From positions 1 to 40,821 of the forward strand of contig LT642180.1 of the NCBI GenBank assembly GCA_900128585.1: a stretch of DNA of 40,821 nucleotides, written 5' to 3'. The first letter of the stretch is position 1. Each line of letters starts with the position of its first letter. Under the pieces are notes generated by a model. It had not been told where the DNA came from. It made no database searches and saw nothing but the letters and a program-made list of their open reading frames with translations. The stretch is from Stramenopiles sp. TOSAG23-3. Its lineage: Eukaryota > Sar. Shown piece after piece: positions 18,404-26,363 of the stretch. Both the position numbers and the translations under genes were made by a program.

Positions 18404-18948
18404 GAAGATGTGGTAAGGAACATTATTTGAATAGGACATTAAATATAATTATAATTACAATCATTTGTATTAAATATATACTATATACTAATATGATACT
18501 ACTACTACGAGGACACTATAGGAATTAAAAAAAAAAAAAAGCGGACCTGGTACCTTGTACCGGTATTATACCTTGTACCGGTATTAATACGTTAAAAAAA
18601 ATTATTATTAATACTACTACTGTACTATTACCATGGTAATTATATATTACTGTATATTATTTTATATATAAATGAAGAAAAAAAAGAAGAAGAAGAGGAA
18701 GGAGGAGATAATAATAATTACTACAGAAAAAAAAATAAAATGCGTTGTTCAATGCTTCATTATATCAACAATTTTTTTCCTTCTTCTCTGATTAATTTTG
18801 CTGTTAACTTTAGAAGAAAAATCGAGTAAGGCAGTGGATTACGTGCGCGCTCGCGTCTTGTTCGTGGTTCCTTGGAGTGAGGAATATTTTATTTGTTGAG
18901 TTAGAGGAAACGTTGCTGTTCAGGGCTGTCAAGGAACGGCGGTGTCCA
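18404..18948. other. Tandem gap with 18-bp tandem repeat
   Basis: AT-rich gap between two plus-strand genes. It includes the 18-bp tandem duplication at 18551-18586. A branch-point-like GTTAAC followed by TTTAG lies near 18801-18813, and a GTAAG string at 18826, so a 5' UTR intron of the next gene cannot be excluded. The frame of the next gene is open from 18814 without an ATG until 18949. Confidence 0.55.
18551..18586. repeat. Perfect 18-bp tandem duplication
   Basis: Two perfect copies of TACCTTGTACCGGTATTA, at 18551-18568 and 18569-18586. Each contains the palindromic TACCGGTA also seen at 15833-15840. Confidence 0.85.
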
Positions 18949-20232
18949 ATGCCCACTGAAAAGTATGTCGAGACTGTGGGGGCGACTGCAATAGAGAAGG
19001 TTCTAGAGTTAGATTCGAAGCGTTTACATGGAATAGAGTCGCTGGAGAAATTCACAAAGTGCTTTCATGAAGAAGACGACGTGTACAGGTGTATTTACAG
19101 GGAAGAGTGGAGGACCAAAAAGGAAAAAATGCTGGTGGACGAGATCGAACGGTCCGGTATATTTAGAAAATCGGAAGTGCTAAAAGCACAGGGTGTAGAG
19201 TTGAAAACGTTTACGGAGTTGCAACAGTTGCTCTCGAAGCGCAGGGAAGAGTTTAAAAACGCCCTAATTGTATGCTTGAACTCCAAAGCCGACAAGGCCG
19301 CAGCCATACAAAGGGTCGTTCGACGATTCATCAGAAAGTTAAAGTTCAAACCCATAGAAGAGCATTTTGAAACTGTCCGCAAGAAGAACACTGTCAAACG
19401 GATACAGAAATGGTGGCGCTGGAGGCGAAACGCACACAAATGGCGAATGCACTGGGTGGATATGGGTGGACACGCGGCGATGGAGAAGTTAGAGGAGCTG
19501 CACGCTCGAAACATGCACTTGTTAGCTGGCGAGGGGCTCTCGAACGATACGCTGGATGACCCGAAGTTGCGGCGGAGGTACCACTTGGAGGTCTTGAGGG
19601 ACATCGTCATCATGCAATCGTGCGCGCGGCGTTGGTTCGCGTACAGACAGGTAAAATGGATGAAAGCGTTGATTCAAACAAAGAAGAGGAACCGGCGCCG
19701 AAACGCTTGGCAGCAGTTAAAGGGAGGGAACACACTTCCCGACCGAAGAGAGTACAGGCAGAAGCACGAGGAGTTAATCACTTGGTTTGTAAATGTAAAG
19801 AACGAAACAGCCAGGGTTGACCATGAAATTGCGATGGAACAGAAAAGGGTTGGGAAAGCCTTTCAGAAGTGGGACGAGAAGATGACCACGATTGTGCTCA
19901 GTCGGCCCTTGGGGAGAGACTGGTTGCCTCAGGTCGACAGCAAAAGCGGCGAAACGTCAAGTTACCTGAACCTGAAAACAGGAAAACAGCAGCCTGAGCA
20001 CCCACACATGCGCTACATCAAGACCTACCGCAAGCGTGAGTTCTCCAAAGCACAGGGGTTGTTGAACCAGCGAGTGGGGAATTTGACCAAGTACAAGACA
20101 AATTTGCTGGACAGCGAGCGAGTTCACCGATCCAAAATTTTCGATGAGATGCAAGGTATAATTAATAGAAAGGCCCCGATCATTCCAGTCGTAGACTTTT
20201 TTCATGGAACGAGCGTAGGTAGGAAAAAGTAA
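18949..20232 (+). CDS. IQ-motif protein with WW-like segment, possible ciliary protein
   Basis: Encodes 427 residues from the first ATG. Helical and very charged. IQ-like motifs occur near 117-135 (AAIQRVVRRFIRKLKF), 147-165 (VKRIQKWWRWRRNAHK) and 218-235 (VIMQSCARRWFAYRQ). Near 322-352 a segment WLPQVDSKSGETSSYLNLKTGKQ ending EHP has the spacing of a WW domain, with Leu for the second Tyr and no second Trp, so it is probably WW-derived. IQ plus WW-like regions are common in axonemal proteins such as the IQUB group; that placement is inference. The frame is open upstream to 18814 and reads protein-like (ILFVELEETLLF), so an upstream exon or a non-AUG start is possible. Confidence 0.75.
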   Translation: MPTEKYVETVGATAIEKVLELDSKRLHGIESLEKFTKCFHEEDDVYRCIYREEWRTKKEKMLVDEIERSGIFRKSEVLKAQGVELKTFTELQQLLSKRREEFKNALIVCLNSKADKAAAIQRVVRRFIRKLKFKPIEEHFETVRKKNTVKRIQKWWRWRRNAHKWRMHWVDMGGHAAMEKLEELHARNMHLLAGEGLSNDTLDDPKLRRRYHLEVLRDIVIMQSCARRWFAYRQVKWMKALIQTKKRNRRRNAWQQLKGGNTLPDRREYRQKHEELITWFVNVKNETARVDHEIAMEQKRVGKAFQKWDEKMTTIVLSRPLGRDWLPQVDSKSGETSSYLNLKTGKQQPEHPHMRYIKTYRKREFSKAQGLLNQRVGNLTKYKTNLLDSERVHRSKIFDEMQGIINRKAPIIPVVDFFHGTSVGRKK

Positions 20233-20318
20233 GAAACGAAACGGTGGTGGTGTGAAGAAGGGAACAATTGAAGAGCACAAACAGTTTTATTTTGCTGGTA
20301 CGTTCCGAAATTAAATTT

Positions 20319-20334
20319 TGATAATCGATTATCA
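20319..20334. repeat. Perfect 16-bp palindrome in convergent gap
   Basis: TGATAATCGATTATCA is self-complementary and lies between the convergent IQ/WW-like and small membrane protein genes, about 87 bp past the plus-strand stop. It could fold in either 3' UTR. Confidence 0.75.
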
Positions 20335-20465
20335 TACTGGTACTAATTAGAAAAAATCAAAAAATAGGTCTAGACTACGTACAAAGTATGATTTAAGATA
20401 TCACGCATCACACTATCCACATTAATCTTCGGATTTGTTTACAAAAAAAACCCGCGATGGAACTG

Positions 20466-20789
20466 TCACGACATTTTATCAACCTTATCTTTATGGACAA
20501 ATTGTGCAGCAACCTGTCCAACCACCAAACCACCAATATACAAGGCACCAGATAAAGCCAAGACCAAAACACCGAAAGAAACATTGGGGTGTGCTTCTAC
20601 CCAATCTTTTACTAGGCCGTGTTTGCAGTGGATATAGTAACCCCCTTGAAACGAGCACGACTTTCCTTCGGGACAAAAAATACCTGCAGTACAATCAAAC
20701 TCGATCGGACTAGGGTATGCAAGATACGGAGAAACAATTCCCAATACAGTTTTTCGGGCCTGTACAAAGTGTCCAACCACAGACTCCAT
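20466..20789 (-). CDS. Small Cys-containing membrane protein, unknown
   Basis: Encodes 107 residues from the ATG complement at 20787-20789. A mildly hydrophobic N-terminal part is followed by a Cys-rich block (FDCTAGIFCPEGKSC, then YYIHC), and one clear membrane span at about 70-92 (FGVLVLALSGALYIGGLVVGQVA). A short basic tail follows. Five Cys in about 25 residues suggest disulphides on the lumenal side. No family is recognised. The composition is coding-like and richer in GC than the flanks, which supports a real gene, but it is short. Confidence 0.6.
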   Translation of the reverse strand: MESVVGHFVQARKTVLGIVSPYLAYPSPIEFDCTAGIFCPEGKSCSFQGGYYIHCKHGLVKDWVEAHPNVSFGVLVLALSGALYIGGLVVGQVAAQFVHKDKVDKMS

Positions 20790-21694
20790 GCCCGAGCAAC
20801 GACTTTGGTCGCACTTAAAGTTTAGCAATAGTCACACAAAAAAATCTAGAACAACTGTATATACACCGGACCTATAGACAATAAAATCAAAGTGTACACA
20901 TAACTTCCTTCAGAAAAAGAAGAAAAAAACATATGTGATATGTACAACCCAGATGTAGAAATTGAACCTACATAGTTTATATTTTAACCGACCACGGTTG
21001 ACGACGACGACGATGCGACGAGCGAAGAAGAAAAAAAAAAAAGAAGAAGATCGATCAACACCACCTCCGATCACTGTCGTTTTCCCCCCTTATTTATAAT
21101 TATACTCAAATAGAATTCAATTGTAAATGATCCCTTGGCATAAATGTAGAAATACTATAATAACTAAGATTAAACAGTGAGTAAAATAATAATCAAACTA
21201 ACTTCAAGATTACAATAAATACCTTATATATATAAATAGAATGGAAATAGCGTTGGTGTAATAATTTGTGGTTGTTGGCAAAGGAAGAAGTTTTTAATTC
21301 TCTTCTTCTTCTTCTTCTTCGCGCATTTATTATTATTTTATATATTAGCCTAATATATAATAATAATAATAATAAGAAGAAGAAAGATGATGACATATTT
21401 TATAATATAGACACACCATAAAAACAACAAACTACTCAACAACAAAAATAATTAATAATAAAAAAAAAAAAGTGCGAAGAAGAAGTAGTGATGAGCAAAA
21501 CGCAAGAAGATATTATAGTAGAAGAGGATAATAATAGAATGGACCTTCATTTCTTATTGATGTTTTGACTGTGTTGCTTTAGATTGGTAAGAATGGATAT
21601 CAGAGTAGATATTTTTGTATGTACGATAAGATTTTTTGTGTTTAATTTTGTGGAAGAAAAGCTTGTTGTATAAGTTTAGTTGGAGACTAAGAAG
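20790..21694. other. AT-rich divergent gap
   Basis: Shared upstream region of the small membrane protein gene and TSR1. It contains GACGAC repeats near 21000-21020, purine tracts near 21025-21050, TTC triplets near 21300-21320 and ATA/AAG runs near 21355-21385. No additional gene is seen. Confidence 0.6.
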
Positions 21695-24361
21695 ATGTCC
21701 TACCACCACCGTTCTTCTTCGTTGAAGCAGAGCAACAAGAAGCATAAGACAGGGCGGGATACGTCGAAGCGCCGGGTCGATCGCCGTGACAATGTTGGCG
21801 GGCGCACAGGCAACGTGCGAAAAGTTGGAAAGTTTGCAAAAAGCACGCTAGGCGCCACCGGTCGGGTGAATCGCGCCAACCATGCAAAACAGACCGCTGC
21901 GAACAAAAAAGCTGCAGTGCTGAGGAATAAGCGGTTTGGCCCGGGGGGGGCCTACGGCCCCCCACGCTTTGTCGCGATTGTATCCCTGCACAAGGCACAG
22001 ACGTCGGCCAGGTCTCTCCACGACAACATTGTTTCTCTGATGACCAGAAAATCTACCAATTCGTCCGCGGGGGACTTTATTCAGACCACCGGGGTGGCCG
22101 AGAAATGGAACACGCGCTTAACGGTGTCAGTGACCCCAGAGTCTGGGGATGACGACACCGACATTTCAGCGTTATTGGACGTGTGTAAAGTTGCCGACCT
22201 GGTGCTGGTAGTCGTCCCAGCGACGCTCGACCCCGACGAGATCGTTGACGGCTTCGGGGAAAGGGCCCTCACGGCAATGCGTGCCCAGAGCACTCCGTCA
22301 ATATTAGGAATCGTTCAGGGCATGGAAAACATAAAGAACCCGAAGCGGCACACGAACGCGAAAAAGTTACTTCAGCGGTTTTTCGACACAGAGTTTGGGG
22401 ACGGGACAAAAGTATTGGAAGATTACTCAAAACTGTTAGCACAGAGCACCGAAGACGTTGAAATGGACGTCTGGTTGTCCGGCTCCAGCACCAGTGGAAA
22501 GAGCAAGATTACTTCACAGGACAGAAAGAGTGTAGCCACCAAGCAGGGCTTAGCAATTGACCAAGTATATAGGTTTGTATCTTCGTTGAAGTTGAAAGAC
22601 CTGGCCTATCGAAGCATGCGGCCGTATCTGGTTGCCGACAAGGCTACCGTTGAGGAGGGAAGCAGTTCGGAACTTGCCAACGTCCATGTGACTGGATTTA
22701 TCCGCGGGAAACCATTGGGTGTGAACCAATTGGTTCATATTACCGGGGTGGGCACGTACCGTATGGAGTCCATTTTACACGCTCTCGACCCCTGCCCCGC
22801 TCGAATTGAACGCAGAGGCGGCAACAGCGAATTCATCGCCGATGCGGGGAAACCTATCCTGTTCGCAGACGAGTCAATGCAGGAATCGCTTCAATCCTGG
22901 GCGGAAATAAACCCGTTGGCAGGAGAGCAGACGGTTTTCTCGGACACCGAGTTGGAAGAAGCGGGATTCGATACGAGCATGGGGGGTACCAATGTCGGCC
23001 CTTCCGACTTTGTGCAGCTCAAATCCAGTGGAGAGAGCAGCAGCGCAAAGAAGAAGAAGAAGAAGAAAAAGGACCGGTTTCCAGGACAATCGGAGACGCA
23101 AAAGGCATGGCTGGAAGTGGTAGAAAGCGAGGAGAGTGAAGACGACGACGGGCACGATGTAGACGAGGGAAGTGAGGAGGAGGAAATGGCCGTTGACAAT
23201 GAAGACGAAGACGAGGACGCTGACAGGTACGCCCTGGAGTTACGGAGGTGGAGGGAAAAGCGTGCTGAGCTTCGGGAACAGCAAGACCAGGACGTTATTT
23301 TCCCAGACGAGGTCGATACACCAGAGAATATCCCCGCCCGTGAGCGCTTTGCCCGTTACAGGGGATTGAAAAGCTTTCGTTCCAGCCCTTGGGACCCGAA
23401 AGAGAGTCTGCCGTTGGACTACGCTCGAATATTTCAGATTGAAAATATTGCGTATACGCAAAAGCGCTTGCTGGAGCAGTCGGAAGCCCGGCACCGTGCA
23501 TCTATTGGAAAATCCATGGCGGCATTATTGGATGCGCGAAAACGAGCAGCTGGCAAGAAAAAGGCAAGCACGACGGGCATGGAAGTAGAAAACAGCGGAA
23601 TGGGCCAAGACATTGAGATGGACAATGACGATCTGGTGGCAGATTGCGTCCCTGTTGGACAGTACGTGACGCTGGTTGTCAAAGATGTCAATCGCCAAGA
23701 GCTTTTGAAGCACAAGACGAACAATCCATTGGTATTGTCCGGACTTTTCTTGCATGAAAATCGCATGTCTGTTGTACATTTCAATGTTCGAAAGTCTTCC
23801 TCCTTTGAAGGCGTAGTCAAATCGAAAGATGCAATGGAAATACATTGCGGCTTCCGTCGAAGCATTTGCAAACCGCTGTTTTCGGAGAATAATTACAATT
23901 GCGACAAGCACAAGTTTGAGCGGTTTCTGCAACCAAACCGTTTTGTAGCTATGACGGCCTACCTTCCGATCACTTACTCGCCTGCCCCGGTGCTTGCATT
24001 CAAGAAAAATGTTACCTCGTCCTATTTGAAGAAGAAAGACTTGGCTCTCTCCGGATCGTTGATGAGCATAAATCCAGACAGAATTGTATTGAAGAGAATA
24101 TTGCTGTCTGGTACTCCGGTCAAAGTGAAGAAGAAAACTGCTACGGTTCGATTCATGTTCTTTAACCCAGATGACATTCGCTGGTTTAAACCGTTAGAGC
24201 TGTGGACCAAGCACGGAATTTCAGGCCACATTCGGCAGCCGATTGGTACACACGGTTCGATGAAGTGTGTGTTTAATGGTGCAATAAAGCAGCACGACAC
24301 GGTTTGCATGAGTTTGTACAAACGAGTGTACCCAAAGACTGTCGAAGAAACCGAAATTTAG
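21695..24361 (+). CDS. TSR1: Pre-rRNA processing protein TSR1
   Basis: Encodes 888 residues of the BMS1/TSR1 family, GTPase-like factors needed for 20S pre-rRNA maturation and late 40S assembly in nucleolus and cytoplasm. The start SSSLKQSNKKHKTGRH-like segment (here LKQSNKKHKTGRD) and GPPRFVAIVSL match TSR1. The AARP2CN-type region lies near 290-350 (NVHVTGFIRGKPLGVNQLVH). The signature at 534-575, FPDEVDTP, ARERFARYRGLKSF and SPWDPKESLPLDYARIFQ, is diagnostic of TSR1. The C-terminal RIBIOP_C part ends with SGTPVKVKKKTATVRFMFF and ISGHIRQPIGTHGSMKC. TSR1 lacks GTPase motifs, as here. A Lys run near 452-459 and an acidic block (490-515) are low-complexity inserts. I chose the ATG at 21695; the in-frame TTG five codons earlier is not a likely start. 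Confidence 0.96.
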   Translation: MSYHHRSSSLKQSNKKHKTGRDTSKRRVDRRDNVGGRTGNVRKVGKFAKSTLGATGRVNRANHAKQTAANKKAAVLRNKRFGPGGAYGPPRFVAIVSLHKAQTSARSLHDNIVSLMTRKSTNSSAGDFIQTTGVAEKWNTRLTVSVTPESGDDDTDISALLDVCKVADLVLVVVPATLDPDEIVDGFGERALTAMRAQSTPSILGIVQGMENIKNPKRHTNAKKLLQRFFDTEFGDGTKVLEDYSKLLAQSTEDVEMDVWLSGSSTSGKSKITSQDRKSVATKQGLAIDQVYRFVSSLKLKDLAYRSMRPYLVADKATVEEGSSSELANVHVTGFIRGKPLGVNQLVHITGVGTYRMESILHALDPCPARIERRGGNSEFIADAGKPILFADESMQESLQSWAEINPLAGEQTVFSDTELEEAGFDTSMGGTNVGPSDFVQLKSSGESSSAKKKKKKKKDRFPGQSETQKAWLEVVESEESEDDDGHDVDEGSEEEEMAVDNEDEDEDADRYALELRRWREKRAELREQQDQDVIFPDEVDTPENIPARERFARYRGLKSFRSSPWDPKESLPLDYARIFQIENIAYTQKRLLEQSEARHRASIGKSMAALLDARKRAAGKKKASTTGMEVENSGMGQDIEMDNDDLVADCVPVGQYVTLVVKDVNRQELLKHKTNNPLVLSGLFLHENRMSVVHFNVRKSSSFEGVVKSKDAMEIHCGFRRSICKPLFSENNYNCDKHKFERFLQPNRFVAMTAYLPITYSPAPVLAFKKNVTSSYLKKKDLALSGSLMSINPDRIVLKRILLSGTPVKVKKKTATVRFMFFNPDDIRWFKPLELWTKHGISGHIRQPIGTHGSMKCVFNGAIKQHDTVCMSLYKRVYPKTVEETEI

Positions 24362-24504
24362 AGTGGCGGAGAAAATATTTCTTTTTTTAAATATTCTTAC
24401 TACGAACGTACGAATTCTAGAATGTTTTTAATTCTATATGAATAATTGTAAAAAAAGGAGATGGAGGCCGGCGTAACTACGAATGAGTTCAGTGCGTGGA
24501 AATT

Positions 24505-25533
24505 TTACAAAAATTGATGTAGAATGTCAAACGCTCTGTCCTTGCTCTCTCTCGACTTCTCGATGACAGCCTTGCAGAATATCTGTAGTTGACTACTTCT
24601 GTTCATCAAGGATTGAAATCTTGGGAGAATTTCTGCTACTTTGACTCTGGTGTCACCTTGATTCATTGCCTCCCGTTTCTTGCAGCTATAGGGAATGAGC
24701 TTACAAGCAATCACTACTTCCTTTATGTAAGAGCTAGCAAATGGAAAATAGGCGTCAGAGAGGGCCGATGCATCTTCCGCATCACAAAATTGAATTTGTT
24801 TATTAGAGCCTGGTGAGTTGGGAAAATATAGGCGGTGAACGGCCTCTAGCATGGCAACAGATTGTTCGTTTTCCGCGCCCTTCTTGGCGATTGCCTCTAA
24901 CACCCAACGGACGATACAATCAGCAAAAATGTCAATGCTCTCTCTATTGTTGCGATCCACCTCTGTCAATAAATTGATCACAGGAAACGTTTTTGTTCGG
25001 ACGTCGAAAAAAGTAGAGTTTTCCTGGCTTACCAAATAGTTGAGGGTCGGGCCTCTACGACTTTTACGCTCTCCTCCATACTTCTCAAACAGCTTTTGCG
25101 TACTCTCATAAGCACGGACCATTTCGTTATATTTACAGTCTACTTTAATACGGTCGTTGATAATATCCTCTAAAGCTCTATTTTCAGAATCTAGCGTTTG
25201 AAAATACTCTATTGCCATGCGCATCAGCCGCGGGTTGAAGTCTACGAATTCGCTATGAAGAATGTATTTGATCAATAGTACGGTGGCCGATTGCAGCTCG
25301 GTATATCCGACTTTTGAAAAAAAACCGAGATTTGTTTTAATATACAAAGCGTGAACAGCCTTGGTAATTGTGCTTTCACTAGAGGTACCCGCGACTTGTT
25401 CAATACACTTGGCCCACCCAACAGCTCTCTGAAACTCCTTTTCACCCCATAGACCAATCTCTTTCGTCTGGGTCCGTGTTATGATATGGGCAAAACTATT
25501 CAAGTACTGCAACGCTTGGTCACTTGATGCCAT
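24505..25533 (-). CDS. Unrecognised all-helical protein
   Basis: Encodes 342 residues. It lacks a signal peptide, membrane span or low-complexity region, and most of it predicts as amphipathic helices (for example QSATVLLIKYILHSEFVDF, RESIDIFADCIVRWVLEAIAK). It looks like a compact, conserved, soluble helical-repeat protein. I could not assign a family. Start is the ATG complement at 25531-25533. It converges on TSR1 with 143 bp between stop codons. Confidence 0.8.
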   Translation of the reverse strand: MASSDQALQYLNSFAHIITRTQTKEIGLWGEKEFQRAVGWAKCIEQVAGTSSESTITKAVHALYIKTNLGFFSKVGYTELQSATVLLIKYILHSEFVDFNPRLMRMAIEYFQTLDSENRALEDIINDRIKVDCKYNEMVRAYESTQKLFEKYGGERKSRRGPTLNYLVSQENSTFFDVRTKTFPVINLLTEVDRNNRESIDIFADCIVRWVLEAIAKKGAENEQSVAMLEAVHRLYFPNSPGSNKQIQFCDAEDASALSDAYFPFASSYIKEVVIACKLIPYSCKKREAMNQGDTRVKVAEILPRFQSLMNRSSQLQIFCKAVIEKSRESKDRAFDILHQFL

Positions 25534-26363
25534 TCTTTCAATTGTAAAGACCCTTGCCTCAATTAATTATTTGAAATATTATCCACTCCTCAGTTTCACC
25601 TTCTTTTCTTTGCTCTAACGACATTTACTTGTGTATTGAATAAGAAAAGATTTTCTAATCAACTTTTATTATATAATATCTTCTTTTCCTCAACAATTAA
25701 TCATCCTCCATATTTCATAATAATAATAATGTAATATCTATCTCATTATTCATCATCATCACAAAAAAAAAGAAAGAAGGTAATGCTGTACGGTAGTATT
25801 ACAAGAAGAAAGGAGAAAAAAAAATATAATAATAATTATCACCACATACTCCTCGTATTATAATGTACATTATTACATCATACAGAAGAATGACAATGGC
25901 AAAACAATAAAATAATTATTTCTAATAAAAAAATACGACGACACAGCATTCCAAAACCCCACGCACCATCATAATTTTACACAGAACGAGGAGACCAATT
26001 AAATGAGAACAAAGAATGAGGAGGAGAGGAGGACATCAGAGAGTTTTTAAAATGGACAGAGCAAAGAAGGATTTTTCAAAACTCATCATCAAGAAGAAAG
26101 AAAAAACACTCTTTCTTTCTTCTCCTCCAGCAGTACCAAGGTAGAATAATAATATCCTTTTAAACAAAAGTTATTATAATATCCATTAATAGAGAGAGAC
26201 AACACATGCTGCTTGTTAATACTCTTTACATTCTCTACAAGACACGCGCAGGATTTCTAGCTTAAACCTGGTTGACAGCCTTTGCATCTTCTGTTGCGTT
26301 GCTGTCTTCCCAGAAACGTTTAGAGTTCGAACTACGCACGTGCTGTTGTATTGAAATTGTACC
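25534..26363. other. AT-rich divergent gap
   Basis: Shared upstream region of the helical protein (-) and the MyTH4-FERM gene (+). It holds purine tracts (AAAGAAAGAAGG near 25768, GAGGAGAGGAGGA near 26018), TTTCTT runs near 26108 and AT-rich sequence. No gene is seen. Confidence 0.6.

Noticed and set aside
26320-26345. tRNA B box in GAGTTCGAACTAC
   Set aside because: The 5-bp T-arm stem does not pair, and it lies in the likely leader of the MyTH4-FERM gene.
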